Positions 43,089 to 50,451 of a stretch of DNA of 53,182 bases are shown piece after piece. The DNA is from Paludibacteraceae bacterium (lineage in GTDB: Bacteria > Bacteroidota > Bacteroidia > Bacteroidales > Paludibacteraceae). The notes under the pieces are model-generated. The model searched no databases, was not told the origin of the DNA, and saw nothing but the letters and a program-made list of their open reading frames with translations. The stretch is taken from the NCBI GenBank assembly GCA_017525455.1, contig JAFXSS010000081.1:1-53182 (forward strand), given 5' to 3'. Position 1 is the stretch's first letter; each line of letters starts with the position of its first letter. The translations under genes and the position numbers were made by a program.

Positions 43089-44183
43089 CTATTTGACGGG
43101 CTTGTCTGTGATTGCCCATCCAGTCAGAGTAGCTACGTAGGGAAGTAGACTGTAAGCAATCTTTTGATGTCCGAGATAGTTGGGATGCCAACTTGCACCG
43201 AGATTTTCGTTGGTGTTGTAGTGGATGCCTTCGAACAGACCGGCAGCATAGACGTTTTTCATTCCGCTGTCATGCACGGCGGCACGCACATATTCGAACA
43301 TCTGCTCACTGGCTTTCGATGCCACACACAGGATCGGATGATCCTCACCGTAGTTGGCTTTGATGCTCTTGAGCAGTTTGATATAGTTCGCCACAAAATC
43401 CTCTCTATGTGGCAGCAAACGAGTGGAGAAATCGTTTGTTCCCAGATAGATAACTGTCAGTTGCGGTTTGAACGGATGAGTTGATGCCACCCATGCGCTG
43501 TCGCGTGAGCAGTCGAAGGTCTGCGTATATCGGTCTGGCATATACCATCCCGGAAACTTACTGTTGTAGTTGCGTGCGATACCCATTCCGGAGTGTGAGA
43601 TTGTCCAATAATCGGCTCCGAAGTACCGCGCAAGAATAGCGGCATAGGTTTTGGCAGGGTTCTGCGTTTCGATGGTGTAGGGGTCGGTGCGAACGCTATT
43701 CTCCGTGCCGTAACCGCAGGTGTAACTGTCGCCTACAAATTCGATTTGTCGCTCGGCCAATGCCGGAGCCTGGCGCAGTTCGCCTTCCAGTTCGAAACTA
43801 TGGAATGTAGTTATGCCTCGCTCGCCTTCCACGCGGCGCTGGATAAGCAGTTGATGCTCACGTTTGTCGCGTTTTGCGGAGTAGAGTACAATAGTGGTGT
43901 CGCTACTCTCAAGCCGGATAATTTTGTCCGGTTCAGCGGCGAACGGGCTATCGATCCACAGGTTGAACTCTATCGGGCTTGCCGAAGAGGCATGTAGCGC
44001 AGCGTAGTTGCCTGTGAATGTGAGGCGTGCGTATGTGGCGCTGTAGTCAAAACTCACGCCATCAGCATTGGTCAATGTGCGTCCGACATAGGTGATACGA
44101 CTATCGTCAGCCTTGTACATCGTACGCGCTTGCACGCACATAGCGCACATCGCACACAATACAATAAAGAAGAACCTTCTCAT
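43089..44183 (-). CDS. Secreted SGNH/GDSL carbohydrate esterase (CE2-like)
   Basis: The 364-residue protein has a signal peptide (RFFFIVLCAMCAMCVQA). An N-terminal beta-sandwich (residues 25-140) precedes an SGNH domain with GDSYTCGYG (151-159, catalytic Ser153), GTND (248-251) and SWHPNYLGH (331-339, catalytic His333). The GDSxTCGYG block and the jelly-roll domain match CE2 acetyl esterases, which remove acetyl groups from plant or host polysaccharides. Cysteines near the signal end could act as a lipoprotein site, but I cannot decide. It follows rluB by 11 bases. Confidence 0.88.
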   Translation of the reverse strand: MRRFFFIVLCAMCAMCVQARTMYKADDSRITYVGRTLTNADGVSFDYSATYARLTFTGNYAALHASSASPIEFNLWIDSPFAAEPDKIIRLESSDTTIVLYSAKRDKREHQLLIQRRVEGERGITTFHSFELEGELRQAPALAERQIEFVGDSYTCGYGTENSVRTDPYTIETQNPAKTYAAILARYFGADYWTISHSGMGIARNYNSKFPGWYMPDRYTQTFDCSRDSAWVASTHPFKPQLTVIYLGTNDFSTRLLPHREDFVANYIKLLKSIKANYGEDHPILCVASKASEQMFEYVRAAVHDSGMKNVYAAGLFEGIHYNTNENLGASWHPNYLGHQKIAYSLLPYVATLTGWAITDKPVK

Positions 44184-44194
44184 GATAGTTTGTA

Positions 44195-45301
44195 TTATTC
44201 GAATGCGCCCATTTGCAGCATTGCTACCTCGCGTTCGGTCAGGAAGCGGTAGCGTCCGCGCGGTACATTGCGCTTGGTAAGTCCGGCGAAGCTCACGCGG
44301 TCAAGGGTGACAACTTTGTAACCGACTTTCTCGAATATGCGACGAACCACACGATTCTGGCCAGAGTGAATCTCCAGTCCAAGATGTTTGCGGTCTTTGT
44401 CGGTGAACTCCAGTGCATCGGGAATGATTTCCTCATCGTCCAGTGTGATGCCGTGACGGATGAGTATCTCATCTTCCTCTGCAAGATCGCGGTCGAGGGT
44501 TACTGCGTAGATTTTCTTTTTGCCGAATTTAGGGTGTGTGAGTTTGGATGCCAGATCACCATCGTTGGTGAGCAGCAGTACACCCGTTGTGTTGCGGTCG
44601 AGACGACCTACCGGGTAGATGCGTTCGGAGCAGGCGTTCTTCACTATATCCATCACGGTGCGACGCTCCTCGGGATCATCGGTAGTGGTAACACAATTCT
44701 TGGGCTTATTGAGCAGAATGTACACTTTACGCTCGCGGCGTACGGGCTGATGATGAAACATTACTTTGTCCGTAGGCAGTACTTTTGCTCCAAGGCTGTC
44801 AACTACTTCGCCGTTGACTGTTACTACGCCGGCCTGGATGAAGTCATCTGCCTCGCGCCTGCTACAGAATCCTGCATTGGCGAGGAACTTGTTCAGACGT
44901 ATGGGCTTTGTAGGATCTTCGTAGCGCTCGCGGTACTCAATCTGTTTGCGTTGCGAATAAACGCTATTGTGTCGCTGCGGTGCCGGGCGATTCTGTCCTT
45001 GGGCAGCGCGATTGCCGTAGTTGTTGCCTGCAGGAGCCTGTCTGCGGTTGCCGTAGGATTGTCCGCCCTGCTGCTCTCGGCGCGGACGGCTATATGCTCC
45101 ATCTGCATTTGTGTGATATTGTCCTTCGCCACGGTGATATGACGATGAAACGGCTTGACGTCCGTATACGGAGTTGCCGCTACGAACGATACGTGTGCGT
45201 TGACGAGGTGCACGTTGGTCATTGTTGTTGGCGTACTCACCCGGATTCGCATCGGGGCGGAACGCAGGTCTGTAATTGGAAGACCGATTGTTGTCGTACA
45301 T
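44195..45301 (-). CDS. rluB: RluB-type 23S rRNA pseudouridine synthase with long disordered N-terminus
   Basis: The 368-residue protein has about 125 N-terminal residues rich in Asn, Arg, Gln, Gly and Tyr (for example GGQSYGNRRQAPAGNNYGNR) that look disordered and RNA-binding. They are followed by an S4 domain (IRLNKFLANAGFCSRREAD) and the RsuA-family catalytic domain with GRLDRNTTGVLLLTNDG (catalytic Asp) and SGQNRVVRRIFEKVGY. The enzyme modifies a uridine in 23S rRNA. The extension is typical of Bacteroidales RluB-like proteins but not of E. coli. No promoter of the usual type is seen in front. Confidence 0.93.
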   Translation of the reverse strand: MYDNNRSSNYRPAFRPDANPGEYANNNDQRAPRQRTRIVRSGNSVYGRQAVSSSYHRGEGQYHTNADGAYSRPRREQQGGQSYGNRRQAPAGNNYGNRAAQGQNRPAPQRHNSVYSQRKQIEYRERYEDPTKPIRLNKFLANAGFCSRREADDFIQAGVVTVNGEVVDSLGAKVLPTDKVMFHHQPVRRERKVYILLNKPKNCVTTTDDPEERRTVMDIVKNACSERIYPVGRLDRNTTGVLLLTNDGDLASKLTHPKFGKKKIYAVTLDRDLAEEDEILIRHGITLDDEEIIPDALEFTDKDRKHLGLEIHSGQNRVVRRIFEKVGYKVVTLDRVSFAGLTKRNVPRGRYRFLTEREVAMLQMGAFE

Positions 45302-45483
45302 AATACTATTGAATTAGGATTTTGGGCTTAGGCGTAATGGTATTATTTTCAGCTGTCCGTTGCCAACTGTCCGTTTTACTTTGATTTTTTCAAAACGGAC
45401 TCTACCGATACATGTCGCATGTTTCCGGCAGAGTCCGTGTCTGTTGCGTCATCGCAATTTGTTTCGTGCAATCAGCCGAATAC
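45302..45483. other. 182-base spacer between rluB and rpmF
   Basis: It holds a large two-level hairpin (terminator of rpmF) and a duplicated CTGTCCGTT (near 45353 and 45366). No open frame of interest and no -7 box of the TAnnTTTG type for rluB is seen. Confidence 0.45.
45395..45438 (-). terminator. Terminator after rpmF
   Basis: Nine-base arms ACGGACTCT and AGAGTCCGT, extended by CCG/CGG beyond one mismatch, surround an inner ACATG/CATGT stem. On the - strand it continues into TTTGAAAAAATC. It lies 45 bases after the rpmF stop. Confidence 0.72.
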
Positions 45484-45669
45484 TTAAGCTTCAGCAGCTT
45501 GCTCAACCGCCAGTTTACCACGATAGTATCCGCAGCTGGGGCATACAGTGTGGTAGATGTAGTGTGCGCCGCAGTTCGGGCAGATAGCCAATGCGGGCAA
45601 CTTAGCTACGTCATGAGTACGACGTTTCGCTTGACGGGTGTGCGATTGTCTACGTTTAGGATGTGCCAT
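45484..45669 (-). CDS. rpmF: 50S ribosomal protein bL32
   Basis: The 61-residue protein has MAHPKRRQSHTRQAKRRTH at the start and a zinc ribbon with Cys30-x2-Cys33 and Cys43-x2-Cys46, so it is the zinc-binding form of bL32. The gene follows the DUF177 gene by 52 bases, which is the standard pairing across bacteria. The protein sits in the large subunit near the exit-tunnel side. Confidence 0.97.
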   Translation of the reverse strand: MAHPKRRQSHTRQAKRRTHDVAKLPALAICPNCGAHYIYHTVCPSCGYYRGKLAVEQAAEA

Positions 45670-45721
45670 AATTATTTACAATTTAATCATTTACAATTTG
45701 TTCGTTATACTTATTATCTAA

Positions 45722-46195
45722 TCATTCGGGTTCCGCAGTGCTACTGAGGTGACTGTCGTCCCACTCTGTTTTGGTAGCGGGAACCCCGAAAGCTTGGAGA
45801 AGTTGTTGCATATCGGGAGTGCATTCACCATCCGGGTGACTGTGCACCAGCGGAAGATTGATTGTTATCGTTTCGTAAGCCAGCCATCCAAGGTCGAGTG
45901 TATCGGTTTGTTCGTCTTCCTCGTCAGGCAGGATATCGTCCTGAACATCCACAGGGTAGGGCATATCCGTAAGGCATCTGTCACAGATGAGCAGTACTTC
46001 GCCCTTGGCTGCTAAATGCAGGCTGTAGTCGCTTTCGCGCAATTGCAGGTCAGCTTCAACGTCAACGTTTCCTCCGGTGATTTCGCTATTTTCAATCGCC
46101 TTGAAGTACGCGTCATCCAAGTGGAATGCGAAATGGTGCTTTCCTTGCTCCAACTCGTTGAGCCGCAATACTATGTTCTTGCTGTCCTCTGCCAT
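45722..46195 (-). CDS. DUF177/YceD family protein
   Basis: The product has 157 residues from the ATG at 46195 (MAEDSKNIVLRLNELEQGKH); a start ten residues upstream is less likely. It holds the family core: a beta region FHLDDAYF, DVEADLQLRESDYSLHL, one Cys pair ICDRC, and an acidic middle (DEEDEQTDT). DUF177 proteins act in 23S rRNA or ribosome assembly in plants and E. coli (YceD), and are nearly always upstream of rpmF, as here. Confidence 0.9.
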   Translation of the reverse strand: MAEDSKNIVLRLNELEQGKHHFAFHLDDAYFKAIENSEITGGNVDVEADLQLRESDYSLHLAAKGEVLLICDRCLTDMPYPVDVQDDILPDEEDEQTDTLDLGWLAYETITINLPLVHSHPDGECTPDMQQLLQAFGVPATKTEWDDSHLSSTAEPE

Positions 46196-46269
46196 TTCGG
46201 TGACGTGTCTACTGCTATTGCGCAATTAAATGGGGCCTTCGGTCGGAGGCCTCTGTTCTAAAAGCGCGG

Positions 46270-46301
46270 CAAAGGTACAAAAATAATTTTGTATTTGCAA
46301 A
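46270..46301 (-). promoter_or_regulatory. Promoter of DUF177-rpmF
   Basis: On the - strand, TTTG (46301-46298) and TACCTTTG (46277-46270) are 20 bases apart. It is divergent from the + strand promoter at 46412-46443. Confidence 0.78.
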
Positions 46302-46411
46302 TATTCCCGGCAAAAACTGCACATTTTCCGTTACTTTCTGCAAAATGTTAGTCGGTGTTTGCATTTTATAGGCATAAAAATCTCATTTTTCCCATAATTA
46401 TCATGTCAAAA

Positions 46412-46443
46412 TTTGCATATATCAAATATTTTTTGTATCTTTG
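46412..46443 (+). promoter_or_regulatory. Promoter of the KdsC-like phosphatase gene
   Basis: TTTG at 46412-46415 and TATCTTTG at 46436-46443 are 20 bases apart, about 48 bases before the ATG at 46492. Confidence 0.8.
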
Positions 46444-46491
46444 CACGTTTAATTCAAATTAACGATATACTACATTAAACAACAGCGAAAT

Positions 46492-47034
46492 ATGGTCAAA
46501 TTGTTTTTGACAGATGTTGACGGTTGTATGACCGATGGCGGGATGTATTACGGCAACGACGGAGCAGAGCTCAAGCGCTTTTGCGTATATGACGGTATGG
46601 GTATGATGCTGCTTCGTCAGGCCGGTGTGCCATGCGGCATACTGACTAGCGAACGGGTGCAACTGGTAGTCAACCGGGCTCGCAAACTCAATCTCGATTA
46701 TCTGTATCTCGATACGGGCAGCAAAGCCGGTCAGGATTCAACTATCCGTTATTCGCCGGCCAGGGCTGAGGCTCAGCAACTTCCGTTCCGCACCAAGCGT
46801 GAGGCTGCTGAGGATATATGCAGTGAACTGGGCATAACGCTGTCTGAAGTGTGCTTTGTGGGGGATGATGTGAATGATATCGACCTACTGCAAGCAGTTG
46901 GTTATCCAATGTGTCCTCCAAACGCGGTTCCTGAGGTGCTTAACGTGCCGGGTATACGTGTGCTCAATACGGCCGGCGGACAGGGGGCTATACGCGAGGC
47001 TACAGGGCTAGCGTTGCAGACGTTGGATAAATAA
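46492..47034 (+). CDS. KdsC-like HAD phosphatase (Kdo-8-P or KDN-9-P type)
   Basis: The 180-residue protein has the C0-type HAD motifs: LTDVDGCMTDGG (nucleophile and general-acid Asp at 8 and 10), ILTSE as motif 2, a Lys region TKREAAED, and VGDDVNDIDLL as motif 4. DGMGMMLLRQAG is the family's loop. It likely removes phosphate from a nine- or eight-carbon acidic sugar and, with kdsB in the window, Kdo-8-phosphate is the first guess. About 18 residues (TGSKAGQDSTIRYSPARA) appear to be inserted before motif 3 compared with usual KdsC, so the substrate could differ. The next gene follows after 11 bases. Confidence 0.85.
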   Translation: MVKLFLTDVDGCMTDGGMYYGNDGAELKRFCVYDGMGMMLLRQAGVPCGILTSERVQLVVNRARKLNLDYLYLDTGSKAGQDSTIRYSPARAEAQQLPFRTKREAAEDICSELGITLSEVCFVGDDVNDIDLLQAVGYPMCPPNAVPEVLNVPGIRVLNTAGGQGAIREATGLALQTLDK

Positions 47035-47045
47035 CCGTACGGAAA

Positions 47046-47579
47046 ATGAGTGTTGACGAACTGAGGAACATATTGCATGTCAAGTATCCGGCAATGGAAG
47101 CAGTGCCCATTCGGCACAGGGATTTGGTGTTTGAGGAGCGTGTGCGGTTGAAGTGCTTTCATTGTCGCAATTACCAGACCAAGTGGACTTGCCCGGGAAA
47201 ATTGCCGCAATTCGACTTTCAGAAAATCATCGGAGAATACGAACAGATGGCTGTTGTGATAAATCGTCAGTCTAATGTTTCCGAAGCGGAAGGAATGAAG
47301 GAGGCATACCGAAAGGTTGGTAATGAGTTGCATAAGGCACTTTTACATTTGGAAGCCGAGTTGATGAAGCGCAATAATCCTTTGGCGCAATCGTTTATCG
47401 GAGGTTATTGTGACCTTTGCAAGGATGGTTGTCCGGCAGACAAATGTGCCAACCCCGAACAAGCACGTGTGTCGTGGGATGCCACGGGCTGTAACATTGT
47501 CCGCTCATTGGCAAATATCGGTATACATGTCGTGTTTGGCGGTAAGGATGTGTGCCGCTACGGACTGATATTATGGTGA
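47046..47579 (+). CDS. DUF2284 cysteine-rich metal-binding protein
   Basis: The 177-residue protein has two Cys clusters: KCFHCRNYQTKWTCPG near residue 37, and GGYCDLCKDGCPADKCANP with a nearby ATGCNI. These match the DUF2284 predicted metal-binding family, probably an iron-sulfur or zinc protein of the cytoplasm. Its role is unknown. It forms a two-gene unit with the KdsC-like phosphatase. An 11-base repeat array begins 11 bases after its stop. Confidence 0.88.
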   Translation: MSVDELRNILHVKYPAMEAVPIRHRDLVFEERVRLKCFHCRNYQTKWTCPGKLPQFDFQKIIGEYEQMAVVINRQSNVSEAEGMKEAYRKVGNELHKALLHLEAELMKRNNPLAQSFIGGYCDLCKDGCPADKCANPEQARVSWDATGCNIVRSLANIGIHVVFGGKDVCRYGLILW

Positions 47580-47589
47580 TAGGCAACAA

Positions 47590-47655
47590 CTACGGTAAAA
47601 CCCCGAGTATTGTCTAGGATTCTCTCGGTAAAACCTCGGTTAAGTCTCTAAAAGT
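47590..47655. repeat. 11-base-period tandem array C (six units)
   Basis: The units read CTACGGTAAAA, CCCCGAGTATT, GTCTAGGATTC, TCTCGGTAAAA, CCTCGGTTAAG and TCTCTAAAAGT. Units 1 and 4 are close to the reverse complement of array A units (GTACGGTAAAA). Units 2, 3 and 6 are weaker, but the phase is kept. It lies in a 161-base spacer before the second glycan module. Confidence 0.7.
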
Positions 47656-47740
47656 TCACAATAAAGAATTACGAATAGCAACAACTAAATGCCGTTATGG
47701 GTTATTTGTTTGGTAATAATATATATGTAAAAAAGCATAC

Positions 47741-48424
47741 GTGCGTGAAGTTCACTTTTCCATAGATGATGTAGTAGGTAGTCTGATGCAGGTTGCCACT
47801 TCTCCACAGGGATTGGATGGTAGTCCGGTATTCCGACACCTAATACGTCTGCATCGTCTGACAGGCATGAAGGTGACTTTGTATGTCTTCATGCGTGACG
47901 GCGAAGGGTTTAGTTTGGATGCTTTGCCCTCGTTGTTTGCAGATTATCCGTGGATTCGATTTGGGTTTCATGCTGTCAGGCCGACAAACCAACCACCAGT
48001 TATGTCATCAGCCGAACTGGATACAGCCCTTGGAGAGGTGCATCTTTGCATTGCTAGCTTCGCTGGGGAAGACCAACTGTCAAATATAGTTAGGATGCAT
48101 TATTGGCAATATCCTGACAATTACTTGCAGATTCTTGCCCGAAACGGCTATAATATTATACTGGTTAAGGAGGAGGGAGATCTTCCCGCTCGCATACCCA
48201 CAGAAAACGGAGTAATAATTACCACATGGCGAACACACGTAAATATAGAAACATCGTCATTTATGCAAATATGGGGCGTTATTAAAAGCTATTTGCAGTC
48301 TCCCGACAGGGGGCAGCCGCTTGTTATGTTTACACATGAATGGGCGTTAGCAAGACAAAGAGTAATATTTCGATTGATAATAACAATTATATTTTTGCGC
48401 ATGTGTAAGTTTAATTTCCTATAA
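47741..48424 (+). CDS. NodB-like (polysaccharide deacetylase-fold) protein, probable
   Basis: The 227-residue protein begins at GTG 47741; an upstream ATG in another phase runs into a stop. It contains HFSIDDVVGS (metal-binding Asp pair of the NodB/GH57-like fold), TGMKVTLYVF, FGFHAVRP (a possible His) and VMFTHEW near the C-terminus. These are seen in polysaccharide deacetylase-like proteins in glycan loci. The canonical HxxxH spacing is not clear, so activity is uncertain. It ends with a basic hydrophobic tail and abuts the radical SAM gene (3 bases). Confidence 0.6.
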   Translation: MREVHFSIDDVVGSLMQVATSPQGLDGSPVFRHLIRLHRLTGMKVTLYVFMRDGEGFSLDALPSLFADYPWIRFGFHAVRPTNQPPVMSSAELDTALGEVHLCIASFAGEDQLSNIVRMHYWQYPDNYLQILARNGYNIILVKEEGDLPARIPTENGVIITTWRTHVNIETSSFMQIWGVIKSYLQSPDRGQPLVMFTHEWALARQRVIFRLIITIIFLRMCKFNFL

Positions 48425-48427
48425 ATT

Positions 48428-49525
48428 ATGGCATCTTTTAAACGATTCATAGACGTACAAGTTCCAATCAATACGTGCACTTTGCGCTGTCCGTATTGTT
48501 ACGTTACACATCATAAGCTTTTCAGTCAGCAGTTGCCGAAATTCAAGTATAGCATCGACCAATGGAAAAGTGCTTTTGCGCCTGAACGTTGGGGGGGAAG
48601 ATGTATGGTGAACTTCTGCGCAGCGGGCGAGACTTTGTTGGCGCCGGAGATGGTTGATTATATCCGCGTTACATTGGAACAGGGACATTACGTGATGGTC
48701 GTTACTAATTGCACTGTTGATAGAGCTTTCGACCGAATATGCACCGAGTACTCTTCGGAGCTGATGGAGAGATTATTCTTTAAGTGCTCATATCACTACT
48801 TACAACTTAAGCAGCGCGGTCTGATTGAACGTTTCTTCAAGAACATTCAAAAGGTGCGTAACAGGGGCGCGTCGTTCACTTTGGAACTAACGCCTCATGA
48901 TGAGCTCATTCCATTTATAGACGAGTTAAAGCAGGTAGCCATAGAGCATGTAGGCGCTCTTCCGCATGTGACCGTTGCTCGCGACGAACACTATATGGAA
49001 AACCTGCCGATTCTGACCAATTTGTCTCGTGAGGAATACAAGCACTTGTGGGGGCAGTTCGATTCTTCTTTGTTTGAATTCAAATTATCAATCTTCAACG
49101 AGCCACGTAAGGAGTTCTGCTATGCCGGCAGTTGGACATTTGCCTTGGATATGGGCAGTGGCAAACTTAGACAATGTTATCGATGCTTGTATGCGCAAAA
49201 TATCCTTGACAATCCGGAAAAGCCAATACGTTTTCTGCCGATAGGCCACTATTGCCAAGAGCCACATTGCTTTAACGGTCATGCATGGCTCGGATTTGGT
49301 GCCATCCCGACTTTGGCTACCCCAACGTTTGCCGAGATGCGCAACCGGATTTGTACTGATGGAACAGAGTGGCTCACGCCTGTCTGCAAAGAAGCGATGG
49401 AGACCAAATTGAAAGAGACGAATGAAGTGTTGTCTACTAAAGAGGAACGTTGTGCCGACCTGCAAATGTGCTGGCGCGTGCCTGTTGACAGGGCAAAGCG
49501 ATTTGTGAAAAAAATTATCAAATGA
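48428..49525 (+). CDS. Radical SAM protein with SPASM-like auxiliary cluster region
   Basis: The 365-residue enzyme has the cluster motif CTLRCPYC (CxxxCxxC, near residue 17) and a GE-type motif at AAGETLLAP. In its C-terminal half is FCYAGSWTFALDMGSGKLRQC, which fits the first SPASM element C-x13-G-x4-C; CYRC and CQEPHC follow. SPASM proteins carry one or two extra 4Fe-4S clusters and often modify peptides, though some act on sugars. Here it lies between a deacetylase-like gene and a pyruvyl transferase (four-base overlap), so a glycan or nucleotide-sugar substrate is more likely than a peptide. Function unknown. Confidence 0.85.
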   Translation: MASFKRFIDVQVPINTCTLRCPYCYVTHHKLFSQQLPKFKYSIDQWKSAFAPERWGGRCMVNFCAAGETLLAPEMVDYIRVTLEQGHYVMVVTNCTVDRAFDRICTEYSSELMERLFFKCSYHYLQLKQRGLIERFFKNIQKVRNRGASFTLELTPHDELIPFIDELKQVAIEHVGALPHVTVARDEHYMENLPILTNLSREEYKHLWGQFDSSLFEFKLSIFNEPRKEFCYAGSWTFALDMGSGKLRQCYRCLYAQNILDNPEKPIRFLPIGHYCQEPHCFNGHAWLGFGAIPTLATPTFAEMRNRICTDGTEWLTPVCKEAMETKLKETNEVLSTKEERCADLQMCWRVPVDRAKRFVKKIIK

Positions 49526-50451
49526 CCGCCAAAGACAAAATAGTACAACTCCGGCAAGCGATTGTTAGTCAGTTAAATCCACTGATAGACAGTGATTATT
49601 ATTTGTTAGAATTGCCGTATTACAATAATATCGGTGATGTGTTAATCTGGCAAGGGGAAGAGGATTTCCTTCGTACGCTACCATACACTTGCAAAGGCCG
49701 CTATGCATTGGAGACATTCACTTTTCCGACTATTCCCGACGGAACACTTATACTCTTTCAAGGCGGTGGCAACTTCGGCGACCTATGGACGAAGCATCAT
49801 GAGTTCAAAATGAAAATTGTGGAACATTACACGAATTGTAAGTTCCTGTTCCTGCCGCAAACGGTGTTTTTCCAAAACGAGGCCAACCTCCAGGCTTGCG
49901 CCAAAAGACTATCAGAAAACAAGAACATAACAATCTGTGCTCGTGACCAAGCTTCGTACGATATACTTAAGCAAAATTTCAGCAATACTGTTCTGCTTGT
50001 TCCTGACATGGCGTTCTGCATTAACCGCAACCGTCTGCAGAAGTGTACCACGCCGAATGAGCAAGACATGCTGATGATACGTAACGATGCAGAGTTTCAG
50101 CTCTCAGACGAATTGGCGTCATTAATGGACCAGAAGAGCATTGCAGTTCGTGACTGGCCTCCGATGGAGCGACGTGACCTTTTTACTTGGTTGCTCGTCA
50201 AGTTTTCGCCAATTGTCAGCCCGAGACTGCTGGATTGGTACTGCCAGCAGATTTACATGCCTTACCTTGTCCGATGCGGTGTGCGTTTCATAAATAGGTA
50301 CAGAACGATCCATTCTACCCGTCTGCATGGCGCAATACTTGCACTCCTGTTAGGAAAGGATGTTGTACTTTATGATAACAGTTACGGCAAGAATAGTGGG
50401 TTCTACAACACGTGGCTCGCTGATTGCGAGAGCATAACACTCAAGCGATGA
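49522..50451 (+). CDS. Polysaccharide pyruvyl transferase family protein
   Basis: The 309-residue protein shows ELPYYNNIGDVLIWQGEEDFL at the N-terminus, LILFQGGGNFGDLW, LPQTVFFQ, and a late THSTRLHGAILALLLGKDV-like segment with the conserved RLHG. These are the marks of the pyruvyl transferase family (CsaB/EpsO/YvfF), which adds ketal-linked pyruvate from PEP to sugars and gives the glycan a negative charge. Overlaps of four bases on each side place it in a tight operon. Confidence 0.92.
   Translation: MTAKDKIVQLRQAIVSQLNPLIDSDYYLLELPYYNNIGDVLIWQGEEDFLRTLPYTCKGRYALETFTFPTIPDGTLILFQGGGNFGDLWTKHHEFKMKIVEHYTNCKFLFLPQTVFFQNEANLQACAKRLSENKNITICARDQASYDILKQNFSNTVLLVPDMAFCINRNRLQKCTTPNEQDMLMIRNDAEFQLSDELASLMDQKSIAVRDWPPMERRDLFTWLLVKFSPIVSPRLLDWYCQQIYMPYLVRCGVRFINRYRTIHSTRLHGAILALLLGKDVVLYDNSYGKNSGFYNTWLADCESITLKR

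Noticed and set aside
44213-45142. A 309-codon open frame on the + strand
   Set aside because: It lies entirely opposite rluB, whose S4 and catalytic motifs are clear. The + strand product has no recognisable motif and is a codon-usage shadow.
47700-47740. Promoter directly upstream of the NodB-like gene
   Set aside because: TTTG is present near 47705, but no TAnnTTTG box lies at the right distance.
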